Assembly (NCBI GenBank): GCA_030454225.1
Contig: JAKDRW010000003.1
Coordinates: 19,409-83,408, forward strand
DNA from: Vreelandella subglaciescola
GTDB taxonomy: Bacteria > Pseudomonadota > Gammaproteobacteria > Pseudomonadales > Halomonadaceae
Direction of reading: 5' to 3'
DNA: 64,000 bases
A program made the translations under genes and the position numbers. Position 1 is the stretch's first letter. Each line of letters opens with the position of its first letter. Under the pieces are notes generated by a model. That model saw only the letters and a program-made list of their open reading frames with translations, did not search any database and was not told the DNA's origin. Shown piece after piece: positions 39,560 through 49,917 of the stretch.

Positions 39560-40429
39560 TTATGTCGCCGTTTCAAGCTCTTCGATCAGGCGGTGAGCGG
39601 CGTTGGAAAGCGTACGGTTTTTATGTACCAGATAGCCCAGCGGGCGATAAAGCGGCGGCGTATCGACGTCAAGCTCCGTCAGCTCGTGGTCGACCATGCT
39701 CTCGGGCAAAAGGCTCCACCCCAGCCCTACGCTACACATCATTTTCAGCGTTTCCAGGTAGTTTGTTGACATGCTGGCGTCAAGCTCGAGCCCGCAGCCT
39801 TCCAGGCGCCGGCTCAGCAGCGCGCGGGTGAAGGTCTGGGCACCGGGCAGTACGCAGGCGTGTTGGCACAGCGCGGCCAGCGTCAGCGCGGGTGCGGCGC
39901 GCAGCGGGTGGTCGGCTGCGCACACAAAGCACATGCGATCCACCCACACCGGCACGACCTCAAGCTGTGCGTGGGGCTCGGGGGCCAGCGTGACAATGGC
40001 GATTTCCAGCGTGCCGTCGAGTACGCCCTGATAGGCCTGCTCGGAATCGAGAAAACGCAGCGCCAGCTCCACATCGGGGTGGCGCTGGGTGTAGCGCTTG
40101 AGCAGCGGCGGCAAGCGGTGCAGGCCAATATGATGGCTGGTAGCCAGGCTTAACTGCCCGTCCACCTGGCCCGACAGGTTGGCAAGCGAGCGGCGGCTGT
40201 CTTCTACCGCCAAAAGGATATGCCGCGCCTGCGGCATTAATAGCTGCCCGGCTTCGGTGAGTGAAATGCGCCGCCCGATGCGGTCAAAAAGCCGCGTGTT
40301 GACCTGGCTTTCGAGCACGGCAATGCGCTTGCTGATGGCCGGCTGGGTCAGGTGCAGCTGCTCCGCCGCGTGCGAGAAGCTTTGGCAATCGGCCACGGCT
40401 AAAAAAGCCTGAAGGCTTTGGGTATCCAT
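39560..40429 (-). CDS. LysR-family transcriptional regulator
   Basis: The 289 aa protein has an N-terminal winged helix-turn-helix (FSHAAEQLHLTQPAISKRIAVLE, residues about 18-40) and a periplasmic-binding-like effector domain. It is divergent from leuCDB across 342 bp. The same placement beside leuC occurs in Pseudomonas, so it may control the leucine genes, itself, or the symporter behind it. The effector cannot be read from the sequence. Confidence 0.93.
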   Translation of the reverse strand: MDTQSLQAFLAVADCQSFSHAAEQLHLTQPAISKRIAVLESQVNTRLFDRIGRRISLTEAGQLLMPQARHILLAVEDSRRSLANLSGQVDGQLSLATSHHIGLHRLPPLLKRYTQRHPDVELALRFLDSEQAYQGVLDGTLEIAIVTLAPEPHAQLEVVPVWVDRMCFVCAADHPLRAAPALTLAALCQHACVLPGAQTFTRALLSRRLEGCGLELDASMSTNYLETLKMMCSVGLGWSLLPESMVDHELTELDVDTPPLYRPLGYLVHKNRTLSNAAHRLIEELETAT

Positions 40430-40771
40430 ATCTATTCCTTTGAGGAATCCAATATATAAATAACATGAATTGCATTTATCTTCACGGCGGTCAACACTGT
40501 CTTATACCCAGCGGCGCTATTTGTCACACGATGCGGGCGCAGCAAGGCTACACGAGCTGCGCTTGCGGGTCTTGCCGGCCCAAAATGGCGGACACAGGGT
40601 CTCTTACGCGAGGGTTTTATACAACAAAAGTTATACAATACCGTTATGGTTAATTATGGCGCATAGCGGCGATACAGGATCGGCTTTCACTTTTTACCTT
40701 TCACCACCAAGGCGCCACGCCGCCGTTGACGCACAGCGGCCAAGCACAGGGCACCTCGCCCGGGAGAGAAC
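40430..40771 (+). other. Divergent regulatory region LysR / leuC
   Basis: This 342-bp gap contains an AT-rich start with the inverted pair ATAAAT/ATTTAT (40456-40461, 40474-40479), the usual size for a LysR site next to its own promoter. A hairpin follows, GCGCAGC/GCTGCGC (40537-40562), and then an exact 8-bp direct repeat TTATACAA at 40617-40624 and 40631-40638. I saw no run of leucine codons that would indicate a classical leu leader peptide, and no clear terminator. Confidence 0.45.
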
Positions 40772-42223
40772 ATGGCAGCTCAAACGCTTTACGACAAACT
40801 CTGGGAGCAGCATTTGGTCAAGCAGCGCGACGACGGCACCGCGCTGATTTACATCGACCGCCATATGCTCCACGAAGTGACTTCGCCGCAGGCATTTGAA
40901 GGGCTGCGCCTGGCCAACCGCCGGCCGTGGCGGCTGGATTCCAACCTGGCGACCACCGATCACAACGTGCCCACTACGCTTGTTGAGCGCGCCCAGGGTA
41001 ATAAAGGCATCAAGGACCCGGTCTCGCTGATCCAGGTGCAGACGCTGGACGATAACTGCCGCGAATACGGCATCGTCGAGTTCGGCATTAACGACCCGCG
41101 CCAGGGCATCGTCCACGTGGTAGGCCCCGAGCAGGGCGCGACGCTGCCGGGCATGACCGTGGTCTGCGGCGATTCGCACACCGCCACCCACGGCGCATTC
41201 GGTGCGCTGGCCCACGGCATCGGCACCTCGGAAGTCGAGCACGTGCTGGCTACCCAGTGTTTGTTGACGCAAAAGATGAAGAACATGCAGGTGCGCGTCG
41301 AAGGCGAGCTGGGGCTTGGCATCACCGCGAAAGACGTGGTGCTGGCGATTATCGGTAAAATCGGCACCGCCGGGGGGACCGGGCATGCCATTGAGTTTGC
41401 CGGCAGCGTCATCGAGGCGCTGTCCATGGAAGGGCGCATGACGGTGTGTAACATGGCCATTGAGGCCGGCGCCCGGGTGGGAATGATCGCCGTTGACGAC
41501 ACGACTATCGACTACATCGGCAACCGCCCGTACTCGCCCACCGGCGAGCAGTGGGAGGCCGCCGTGGCCGACTGGCGCGAGCTGGTGTCAGACGCCGACG
41601 CCGCGTTTGACAAGGTCGTGACCCTTGACGCCGCCGAGATCGAGCCGCAGGTCAGCTGGGGCACCAGCCCCGAGATGGTCACCGGTATTTCCGGCCAGGT
41701 GCCCGACCCCCGCGCCGCGTCGGATGACACCGTGGCGCATAGCCACACCCGCGCGCTTGAGTACATGGGGCTTTCGGCCAACCAGAAAATCACCGATATT
41801 CATTTGGACAAGGTGTTTATCGGCTCGTGTACCAACTCGCGCATCGAAGACCTGCGCGCCGCCGCCGCCGTGGCCAAAGGGCAAACAGTCGCCGATAACA
41901 TCAAGCTTGCGATGGTGGTGCCGGGCTCGGGGCTGGTCAAGCGTCAGGCCGAAGAAGAAGGGTTGGACAAGATCTTCATTGAGGCGGGCTTTGAATGGCG
42001 CGAGCCGGGCTGTTCGATGTGCCTTGCCATGAACGCCGACAAGCTCGGCGCCGGTGAGCACTGCGCCTCAACCTCAAACCGCAACTTTGAAGGGCGCCAG
42101 GGCTACGGCGGACGCACGCACCTGGTGAGCCCGGCGATGGCCGCCGCGGCCGCCATTGCCGGCCATTTTGTCGATGTGCGCCGCCTGCCCGCCAACGATC
42201 AAAGCCACGCGAAAAAGGCCTGA
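40772..42223 (+). CDS. leuC: 3-isopropylmalate dehydratase large subunit
   Basis: LeuC with LeuD isomerises 2-isopropylmalate to 3-isopropylmalate in leucine synthesis. The 483 aa aconitase-family protein shows [13 protein letters not shown], the first cluster cysteine in [11 protein letters not shown], and the other two in GCSMCLAMN, so the 4Fe-4S site is complete. GGGAGAG precedes the ATG. leuD follows after 3 bp. Confidence 0.97.
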   Translation: MAAQTLYDKLWEQHLVKQRDDGTALIYIDRHMLHEVTSPQAFEGLRLANRRPWRLDSNLATTDHNVPTTLVERAQGNKGIKDPVSLIQVQTLDDNCREYGIVEFGINDPRQGIVHVVGPEQGATLPGMTVVCGDSHTATHGAFGALAHGIGTSEVEHVLATQCLLTQKMKNMQVRVEGELGLGITAKDVVLAIIGKIGTAGGTGHAIEFAGSVIEALSMEGRMTVCNMAIEAGARVGMIAVDDTTIDYIGNRPYSPTGEQWEAAVADWRELVSDADAAFDKVVTLDAAEIEPQVSWGTSPEMVTGISGQVPDPRAASDDTVAHSHTRALEYMGLSANQKITDIHLDKVFIGSCTNSRIEDLRAAAAVAKGQTVADNIKLAMVVPGSGLVKRQAEEEGLDKIFIEAGFEWREPGCSMCLAMNADKLGAGEHCASTSNRNFEGRQGYGGRTHLVSPAMAAAAAIAGHFVDVRRLPANDQSHAKKA

Positions 42224-42226
42224 ACC

Positions 42227-42874
42227 ATGAAACAGTTTACCCGTTTTCAGGGCGTGGTCGCCCCGCTTGACCGCGCCAACGTCGATACCGACCTGATTAT
42301 TCCCAAGCAGTTTTTAAAGTCGATCAAGCGTACCGGCTTTGGCGTCAACCTGTTTGACGAGCTGCGCTACCTGGATGAAGGTCAGCCTGGCCAGGACTGC
42401 GCCAACCGCCCGATCAATCCGGATTTCGTGCTCAATCAGCCGCGCTATCAAAACGCCGAAGTGCTGCTCGCGCGGCGCAACTTCGGCTGCGGCAGCTCGC
42501 GCGAGCACGCGCCCTGGGCGCTTGAGGACTTCGGCTTTCGCGTGGTGATTGCGCCAAGCTTTGCCGATATCTTTTACAATAACGCGTTCAAAAACGGCCT
42601 GCTGCTGGTGGTGCTCGCTGAAGACACCGTCGATCGCCTGTTCAACGCCGTCGACGCGAGCCCAGACTATGCGCTGGACGTCGACCTGGAGCGCCAGCAG
42701 GTCACGCTGCCCGATGGCGAAAGCCTTAGCTTCGAGGTCGATGCGTTTCGCAAGCACTGTCTGCTCGAAGGGCTTGATGACATCGGCATTACTCTGCAGG
42801 ACGAAGACGCCATCCGTGCGTTTGAGGCCAAGCATCGCGCCAGGCGCCCCTGGCTGTTCCGCGATAGCGCCTGA
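42227..42874 (+). CDS. leuD: 3-isopropylmalate dehydratase small subunit
   Basis: LeuD supplies the swivelling domain that completes the LeuC active site. The 215 aa protein has the typical [17 protein letters not shown] start, the [13 protein letters not shown] motif and [13 protein letters not shown]. It is three bases from leuC and about 50 from leuB, so the three form the leuCDB operon. Confidence 0.97.
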   Translation: MKQFTRFQGVVAPLDRANVDTDLIIPKQFLKSIKRTGFGVNLFDELRYLDEGQPGQDCANRPINPDFVLNQPRYQNAEVLLARRNFGCGSSREHAPWALEDFGFRVVIAPSFADIFYNNAFKNGLLLVVLAEDTVDRLFNAVDASPDYALDVDLERQQVTLPDGESLSFEVDAFRKHCLLEGLDDIGITLQDEDAIRAFEAKHRARRPWLFRDSA

Positions 42875-42923
42875 TGCCCGGCGTTGCTACGACGCCGACG
42901 TTGAAACACGACAAGGAATCTGC

Positions 42924-44009
<1,086 letters not shown>

Positions 44010-44022
44010 TTCGCTGAGCGGT

Positions 44023-44066
44023 AAAAAAACGTGCCGCGCAATCGTGTATAATGGCGGCACGTTTTT
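44023..44066 (+). terminator. leuB terminator hairpin with a TATAAT in its loop
   Basis: AAAAACGTGCCGC (44025-44037) pairs with GCGGCACGTTTTT (44054-44066), a perfect 13-bp stem ending in a T-run. The 16-nt loop contains a consensus TATAAT (44047-44052) preceded by TG, a likely -10 for asd. The A-rich bases 17-18 nt upstream do not match a -35. Confidence 0.75.
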
Positions 44067-44082
44067 ATTGGAGGACTTTTTT

Positions 44083-45195
44083 ATGTTGAAAGTCGGTTTT
44101 GTTGGCTGGCGCGGCATGGTGGGCTCCGTGCTGATGCAGCGGATGCTTGAAGACGGTGATTTCAACGGCATCGAGCCTACGTTTTTTACCACCTCGCAGG
44201 TTGGTCAGCCCGGCCCCGATATCGGCGTTGACGTCCCTGCGCTGAAAGACGCTTTTGCGCTCGACGAGCTGAAAGCGCTCGACGTCATCATCACCTGCCA
44301 GGGCGGCGACTACACCAAGCAGGTTTACGCTGATCTGCGCCAGGGCGGTTGGAAAGGCTACTGGCTCGATGCGGCCAGCGCCCTGCGCATGGCCGACGAC
44401 GCCACCATCGTGCTCGATCCGGTCAACCGCAGCGTGATCGACGCTCAGCTGGCCCGCGGCACGAAAACGTTCGTCGGCGGCAACTGCACCGTCAGCCTGA
44501 TGATGATGGGGCTCGGCGGCCTGTTTGAAGCCGATATGATCGAGTGGATGACCTCGATGACCTATCAGGCGGCCTCAGGCTCGGGGGCCAAGCACATGCG
44601 CGAGCTGCTCAACCAGATGGGCGGGCTGCGCGATAGCGTCGGCGAAGAGCTCAAGGACACCTCTAGCGCGATTCTCGACATCGATCGCAAAGTCACCGCG
44701 GCCATGCGTAGCGGCAGCTTTCCCACCGATAACTTCGGCGCGCCGCTGGCCGGCAGCCTGCTGCCGTGGATCGACAGCAAGCTCGACAACGGCCAGAGCC
44801 GCGAAGAGTGGAAGGGCAGCGCCGAGACCAACAAGATCCTCGGACTTGAGAACAATCCCATCCCTATCGACGGCCTGTGCGTGCGCATCGGCGCCATGCG
44901 CTCGCACAGCCAGGCGTTTACCATCAAACTCAAAAAAGACGTGCCGCTGGATGAGATCGAAGATCGTCTGGCCAGGCACAATGACTGGGTGAGCGTGGTG
45001 CCCAACGACAAAGACGCCACCATCGAGCAGCTGACGCCGTCGGCGGCCACCGGGACGCTTAAGGTGCCGGTAGGTCGGCTGCGCAAGCTCGCCATGGGCG
45101 GCGAGTACCTCTCGGCCTTCAGCGTCGGCGACCAGCTTCTGTGGGGCGCGGCTGAACCGATCAAGCGTATGCTGGGCATTCTGCGCGAGCAGTAA
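44083..45195 (+). CDS. asd: Aspartate-semialdehyde dehydrogenase
   Basis: Asd reduces aspartyl phosphate to aspartate semialdehyde, feeding lysine/diaminopimelate, methionine and threonine synthesis. Starting at the ATG at 44083 (GGAGGA upstream) the protein is 370 aa, and the catalytic cysteine in [10 protein letters not shown] falls at C135, the same number as in E. coli. That supports this start over the upstream tracked ORF, which runs back into leuB. The N-terminal [11 protein letters not shown] is the NADP-binding motif. Confidence 0.97.
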   Translation: MLKVGFVGWRGMVGSVLMQRMLEDGDFNGIEPTFFTTSQVGQPGPDIGVDVPALKDAFALDELKALDVIITCQGGDYTKQVYADLRQGGWKGYWLDAASALRMADDATIVLDPVNRSVIDAQLARGTKTFVGGNCTVSLMMMGLGGLFEADMIEWMTSMTYQAASGSGAKHMRELLNQMGGLRDSVGEELKDTSSAILDIDRKVTAAMRSGSFPTDNFGAPLAGSLLPWIDSKLDNGQSREEWKGSAETNKILGLENNPIPIDGLCVRIGAMRSHSQAFTIKLKKDVPLDEIEDRLARHNDWVSVVPNDKDATIEQLTPSAATGTLKVPVGRLRKLAMGGEYLSAFSVGDQLLWGAAEPIKRMLGILREQ

Positions 45196-45208
45196 CGCCA
45201 CACCCTAG

Positions 45209-45254
45209 ACGTACAAAAAGCGGGCGCTGATTCAAGCGCCCGCTTTTTGTACGT
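45209..45254. terminator. Strong terminator after asd
   Basis: A perfect 20-bp inverted repeat (ACGTACAAAAAGCGGGCGCT and its complement) with a 6-nt GATTCA loop. T5 within the right arm and A5 within the left arm let it act in either direction. Confidence 0.92.
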
Positions 45255-45456
45255 GAGCATAAAACGTGGCCAGCGTTATCCGCGATCAGCGTTGAGTTGT
45301 GTCGCATTTTTGTATCCCGCGTTTTGTGCGGCGTTGTTATACGCCATAATAGCGGGTCAAGGATAAAAATAGCGCTGATGCATGGGTAGCACTATGTGGC
45401 TGTCTCAGCGTTTTGGGGCGATTCAGCGCGCCAGGTTCAGGGAATCAGAGGCGTTC

Positions 45457-46926
45457 ATGAAACAATCATTTGTGCTGGCGGTGCTCGTTACGTTGATGGC
45501 ATTAGCCAGCCCCACTGCTTACGCAATAGGGCTTGGGCCGCCTGCGGTACATTCGTACCTGCATGCGCCGCTTAATGTTTCTATCCCGCTGGTCGATGCC
45601 GGTCAAAACGACCCCGATAAAGTGCGCGTTAGCGTCGCCGACCGCGCGGCGTTTCGGGCAGCAGGACTTGAATGGCAAGACCTTGCCGAGAGTGTCAAAG
45701 CGACGATCCATGCCGGCAGCGAGTCGCTGGAAGTGCGTTTGACGTCAAGCGCGCCGGCGAGTACGCCCTGGCTTGACCTATTGCTGACGCTGACCACGCC
45801 CGACGGCGATGTCAGCCAGGATGTGACGCTGCTATTCGAGCCGCCGGTCTACGCCAAGAAGGGCGAGACGACCCTTGGCGCCGCTGGGCTTGAAGCGGCC
45901 AGGCTCGTGGTCGAGGGCCGCCAGGTTCCTTCGCCGACGATCCAGGTAAAAAGCGGCGATACCCTGTGGAACGCCGCCGAGCGGGTAAGGCCCGCGCCCG
46001 CGACTCTCGAACAGGTGATGCTGGCGCTGGTGGCGGCCAACCCCCGGGCGTTTCCCAGCGGCAACATCAATGGCCTGAGCGCGGGCCAAGACCTCAGCGT
46101 GCCGACAGCGGACCAGATGCTGTCGCGCAGCAAGGGGCAGGCGGCGCAAACCATCGATTACATGAATACTGCCTGGCGCATTCGCGGTCCCAATGGCCCC
46201 GTGCACGTGCCGCTGGGTCCGTCCAGCCCACAGCCGCCTGCGCCCGATGATACGGCAGCCGCGCAGGACGCGGCGGCCGATCTGAGCAGCCGCGCGCTGC
46301 TTGCCGCCAGGCGACTGGGCGAGGGCGCGGCCGCCGACAGGCAGGCACAGGCCAAAAAGCAGACCAGGCTAGAGCGCATAACCCGTCAGCGCGACCGGCT
46401 GCGCGAAGAGGTCTCCGCGCTGAAGACTGAAATATCGCAGCTGGCCGACGAGCTGGCGCTCCAGGAAGTTGAGCTGGCGCGCCAAGAGGTACGCATGCCG
46501 CTGAGCGATCTGCGCGACGAAGAAGGCAACGGCACCGCGGATGAACCGGGGGAGGGCTCGTCGGACGAAGCGCAGGAAAGCGCTGCCACGCCGCCACCCG
46601 CAAGCGAGATGGAGATTGCCCGGCGGGGTATGGTGGCGATCGCGACCGAATACCGCTGGCCGCTGGCGGGGGTGGCGCTTTTGCTGCTGATGTTGCTGGC
46701 GGGGTGGCGGCTTCGGCGCCGGCAGGCCGGGCGGCCCGGTGACCCGCCGGCGTCTGCACCGCCGGGGGCGTCGGAGGACGACGCCATGCTGGGCAGAAGC
46801 CAGGCCGCGGGGCTTGCCGCGTCTCGGGGGGAGGCCAGGAATGATAGCCAAGAGGGTGAGCCACCGCGCGTCGAAAAGGTGGCAATCAGGCCCCCGAGTC
46901 AGGATAATGTGCGCTCTTCCCCCTGA
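45457..46926 (+). CDS. fimV: FimV-like LysM inner-membrane protein
   Basis: FimV-type proteins bind peptidoglycan and act in polar organisation, twitching motility or type II secretion. From the ATG at 45457 the 489 aa protein has a signal peptide, the FimV N-terminal domain, a LysM module at about residues 161-210 (VKSGDTLWNAAERV), a coiled coil near 290-345, and one membrane helix near 401-420. The Pseudomonas protein is about 900 aa. Here the cytoplasmic part is only about 70 residues and lacks the TPR/FimV C-terminal domain. The place between asd and truA is the canonical fimV position. The tracked start 25 codons upstream would put extra residues ahead of the signal peptide. Confidence 0.88.
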   Translation: MKQSFVLAVLVTLMALASPTAYAIGLGPPAVHSYLHAPLNVSIPLVDAGQNDPDKVRVSVADRAAFRAAGLEWQDLAESVKATIHAGSESLEVRLTSSAPASTPWLDLLLTLTTPDGDVSQDVTLLFEPPVYAKKGETTLGAAGLEAARLVVEGRQVPSPTIQVKSGDTLWNAAERVRPAPATLEQVMLALVAANPRAFPSGNINGLSAGQDLSVPTADQMLSRSKGQAAQTIDYMNTAWRIRGPNGPVHVPLGPSSPQPPAPDDTAAAQDAAADLSSRALLAARRLGEGAAADRQAQAKKQTRLERITRQRDRLREEVSALKTEISQLADELALQEVELARQEVRMPLSDLRDEEGNGTADEPGEGSSDEAQESAATPPPASEMEIARRGMVAIATEYRWPLAGVALLLLMLLAGWRLRRRQAGRPGDPPASAPPGASEDDAMLGRSQAAGLAASRGEARNDSQEGEPPRVEKVAIRPPSQDNVRSSP

Positions 46927-46941
46927 CTTGACGCTAAGTTG

Positions 46942-47877
46942 ATGACGACGCTATTCGACCGCTTTGATGAAATCACGCCGCTGACCGGGCGGCTGGCCAT
47001 GGGTATCGAATACGACGGTACCCACTACTGCGGATTTCAACGCCTGAAACACGCCGCCTCGGTGCAAGGGGCGCTGGAAAAAGCCTTGTCGCGGGTCGCC
47101 GCTACGCCGGTGCATATCCACGCCAGCGGGCGTACCGATTCCGGCGTCCACGCGACCCGCCAAATCGCTCACTTTGACTCGCCCGTGGCGCGCAGCGAGA
47201 AAAGCTGGATTTTTGGCGCCAACACGCATTTGCCCAAGGATATTTGCGTGCGCTGGGTCGCCCCGGTACCCGACGATTTTCATTCGCGCCTGAGCGCGCT
47301 GGCGCGGCGCTACCGTTACCTGCTGGTCAACCAGCTCAACCGCCCGGTACTCGAACGCGCCAATGTCACCTGGTGTCGCGATCCGCTGGACGTCGACGCC
47401 ATGCACCGCGCCGCCCAGGCGCTGGTCGGCGAGCACGATTTTTCCAGCTTTCGCGCCGCCGGCTGCCGCTCGAAAACCCCGTGGCGGCACATGCATTTTG
47501 TCGAAGTCAAGCGCCACGGGCCGCTGGTGGTGGTGGATATTCAGGGCAACGCCTTCTTGCACCACATGATCCGCAATATCGTCGGCGCGCTGATGAGCGT
47601 AGGCCGCGGCACTCATGATGAGGCCTATATCGGCCGGCTGCTGGCGCTCAAGAACCGCCGCAAAGGCGACGTCACCGCGCCGGCCACCGGGCTGCACTTT
47701 GTCGACGTACGCTACGACGAAGCGTTCCCGCTGCCCCAGGAGCCGCTGGGCCCCAATCTGCTGGCGTTCACCGGCGAATGGAGCGGCGAGCGGTCGATAC
47801 CCGACTCGCGCATGGTGCGCCTGCGCCGTGGTCGTCCCCGCCAGCTGACTCACCCGGAGCAGGAGCCTACGCCATGA
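46942..47877 (+). CDS. truA: tRNA pseudouridine(38-40) synthase TruA
   Basis: TruA converts uridines 38, 39 and 40 in tRNA anticodon stems to pseudouridine. I use the ATG at 46942 rather than the tracked TTG one codon earlier. The catalytic aspartate is D66 in GRTDSGVHA. Other family blocks are EYDGTHYCGFQ and FLHHMIRNIVG. The N-terminus is about 20 residues longer than in E. coli. Its stop overlaps the trpF start (ATGA). Confidence 0.96.
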   Translation: MTTLFDRFDEITPLTGRLAMGIEYDGTHYCGFQRLKHAASVQGALEKALSRVAATPVHIHASGRTDSGVHATRQIAHFDSPVARSEKSWIFGANTHLPKDICVRWVAPVPDDFHSRLSALARRYRYLLVNQLNRPVLERANVTWCRDPLDVDAMHRAAQALVGEHDFSSFRAAGCRSKTPWRHMHFVEVKRHGPLVVVDIQGNAFLHHMIRNIVGALMSVGRGTHDEAYIGRLLALKNRRKGDVTAPATGLHFVDVRYDEAFPLPQEPLGPNLLAFTGEWSGERSIPDSRMVRLRRGRPRQLTHPEQEPTP

Positions 47878-48512
47878 GCGCCGCCTACCATCGCACGCGG
47901 ATCAAATTCTGCGGCCTGACCCAGCCCGCCGATATTGCCGCCGCCGTGGCGCTGGGCGTTGATGCCCTGGGCTTTGTCATGTGGCCGCAAAGCAAGCGCG
48001 CGATCAGCGTAGAGACGCTGGCAACGCTTGCCGCCGAGGTGCCGGCGTTTGTCACCCGGGTAGGGCTTTTTGTCGATGCCGAGCCGGCGTTGATCGAGCG
48101 GTGCGCGCCGTATCTGGATCTGCTGCAGTTTCACGGCAACGAGTCGCCGGCGGCCTGCGCGTGTTATAACATGGCCTGGATCAAGGCGCTGCGCATGCGC
48201 GATGGCGTTGACCTTAAGCGCGAAGCCGAGCGCTACCGGGGGGCCTCCGCGCTGCTGCTTGACGCCTATCGCCCGGGCGTGCCGGGCGGCACCGGCGAAA
48301 CGTTTGACTGGTCAAGAATCCCCGCAGCCCTGACAAAACCTGTTATCCTCGCCGGTGGTTTGACGCCCGATAATATTGGCACTGCCATCCATCAGGTCTC
48401 GCCCTACGCGGTGGATGTTTCCGGCGGTATCGAGGCGCGTCCCGGCGGCAAGGACGCGGCAAAAATGACGGCGTTTGTGCAGCGGGTCGCGGCGGCCAAC
48501 CGGCCACGCTAG
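47874..48512 (+). CDS. trpF: Phosphoribosylanthranilate isomerase
   Basis: TrpF performs the Amadori rearrangement of phosphoribosylanthranilate in tryptophan synthesis. It is a 212 aa single-function TIM barrel, not fused to TrpC. The catalytic cysteine is in IKFCGLT near the N-terminus. The family blocks LQFHGNES, LLDAYRPGVPGGTGETFDW and the phosphate-binding ILAGGLTPDN and VDVSGGIE are present. The true start is the ATG at 47874, not the tracked one at 47778 inside truA. Confidence 0.96.
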   Translation: MSAAYHRTRIKFCGLTQPADIAAAVALGVDALGFVMWPQSKRAISVETLATLAAEVPAFVTRVGLFVDAEPALIERCAPYLDLLQFHGNESPAACACYNMAWIKALRMRDGVDLKREAERYRGASALLLDAYRPGVPGGTGETFDWSRIPAALTKPVILAGGLTPDNIGTAIHQVSPYAVDVSGGIEARPGGKDAAKMTAFVQRVAAANRPR

Positions 48513-48535
48513 TAGGCGCGCACCGCGCGTATCGC

Positions 48536-48574
48536 CAGCGCCTGCGGGGCAGCACTGCTGGCCCGCAGGCGCTG
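48536..48574 (+). promoter_or_regulatory. Hairpin between trpF and trpB (attenuator or weak terminator)
   Basis: CAGCGCCTGCGGG (48536-48548) pairs perfectly with CCCGCAGGCGCTG (48562-48574), followed by TTTAT. The loop contains a small inverted repeat (CAGCA/TGCTG). It would reduce transcription entering trpB from truA-trpF. Only weak T content follows, so partial termination is likely. Confidence 0.65.
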
Positions 48575-48617
48575 TTTATCTGTTCTTGCTGCTTACTTTT
48601 TGGCGTTTTTGTGAGGT

Positions 48618-49850
48618 ATGTCTGTGACCGACTCTGCGACCCCGTTCAGCGAGCTGACCCAGATGCCGGATGCCCGTGGCCATTTTGGCCCCTACGGCGG
48701 CCGCTTTGTGTCGGAAACCCTGAGCTTTGCCCTGGAAGACCTGGAAAAGACCTACGCCAGCCTGCGTAATGACCCGGCCTTCCAGGCGGAGTTTGATCGC
48801 GACCTTGCCCACTACGTTGGGCGTCCGTCGCCGCTTTACCACGCCGAACGCTGGTCTGAGTCGCTGGGTGGCGCGCAGGTCTGGCTCAAGCGCGAAGATC
48901 TCAATCACACCGGCGCGCACAAGGTGAATAACACCATCGGTCAGGCGCTATTGGCCAAAAAATCCGGCAAGCCGAGGGTCATCGCCGAAACCGGTGCCGG
49001 CCAGCACGGTGTGGCCACCGCTACGGTCGCCGCCCGGCTGGGGCTTGAGTGCGACATTTACATGGGTGCTGTCGACGTCGAGCGCCAAAAGCTCAACGTC
49101 TATCGCATGCGCCTGCTGGGCGCCCGGGTGATCCCGGTAGAGTCCGGCACCAAAACGCTGAAAGACGCCATGAACGAGGCGCTGCGCGACTGGGTCACCA
49201 ACGTCGATACCACCTTCTATATTATTGGCACCGTCGCCGGGCCGCACCCGTACCCGCTGCTGGTGCGCGACTTTAACTCGGTAACGGGGCGCGAAGCGCG
49301 CGTCCAGTCGCTTGAGCAGATCGGCCGGCTGCCCGACGCGCTGATTGCCTGCGTGGGCGGCGGCTCCAACGCGATGGGGCTCTTTTACCCGTTTGTCGAA
49401 GACGCCGATGTGGCCATGTACGGCGTCGAAGCCGGCGGCGACGGCCTGGAAACCGGGCGCCACGCGGCCCCGCTGTCTTCCGATGCGCCCCGCGGCGTGC
49501 TGCACGGCAACCGCACCTACCTGATGTCGGACGCAGCCGGCCAGGTGTCCGATACCCACTCCATTTCCGCCGGGCTCGACTACCCGGGCGTGGGCCCCGA
49601 GCACGCGCTGTGGAAAGACGTCGGGCGGGTTAACTACGTCGCCGCCAACGACGACGCGGTGCTCGAGGCGTTCCGTGAGCTTACGCTCATGGAAGGCATC
49701 ATGCCGGCGCTGGAGTCGTCGCACGCGCTGGCGTACGCCAAAGTGCTGGCGCCGACCATGCGGCCCGATCAGCATATCGTGGTTAACCTCTCGGGGCGCG
49801 GCGACAAGGACATCATGACGGTTGCCAAACTCGACGGCATCGAATTTTAA
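48618..49850 (+). CDS. trpB: Tryptophan synthase beta subunit
   Basis: TrpB condenses indole with serine using pyridoxal phosphate. The 410 aa protein has PYGGRFV near the start, the PLP lysine K102 in [11 protein letters not shown], the [10 protein letters not shown] loop, the glycine-rich phosphate site [10 protein letters not shown], and SGRGDKD at the C-terminus. It pairs with trpA just downstream. Confidence 0.98.
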   Translation: MSVTDSATPFSELTQMPDARGHFGPYGGRFVSETLSFALEDLEKTYASLRNDPAFQAEFDRDLAHYVGRPSPLYHAERWSESLGGAQVWLKREDLNHTGAHKVNNTIGQALLAKKSGKPRVIAETGAGQHGVATATVAARLGLECDIYMGAVDVERQKLNVYRMRLLGARVIPVESGTKTLKDAMNEALRDWVTNVDTTFYIIGTVAGPHPYPLLVRDFNSVTGREARVQSLEQIGRLPDALIACVGGGSNAMGLFYPFVEDADVAMYGVEAGGDGLETGRHAAPLSSDAPRGVLHGNRTYLMSDAAGQVSDTHSISAGLDYPGVGPEHALWKDVGRVNYVAANDDAVLEAFRELTLMEGIMPALESSHALAYAKVLAPTMRPDQHIVVNLSGRGDKDIMTVAKLDGIEF

Positions 49851-49857
49851 AGGCCGA

Positions 49858-49904
49858 TTTTCAACGGCCCGTTTGCCCAGAGCTTGTTTTTCAAGGGCCC
49901 GTTT
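49858..49904 (+). repeat. Direct repeat in the trpB-trpA gap
   Basis: TTTTCAACGGCCCGTTT (49858-49874) recurs as TTTTCAAGGGCCCGTTT (49888-49904), one mismatch over 17 bp with a 30-bp period. A third truncated copy (TTTTCAAGAGAAC) starts at 49902 and runs towards the trpA ATG. Confidence 0.8.
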
Positions 49905-49917
49905 TCAAGAGAACACC

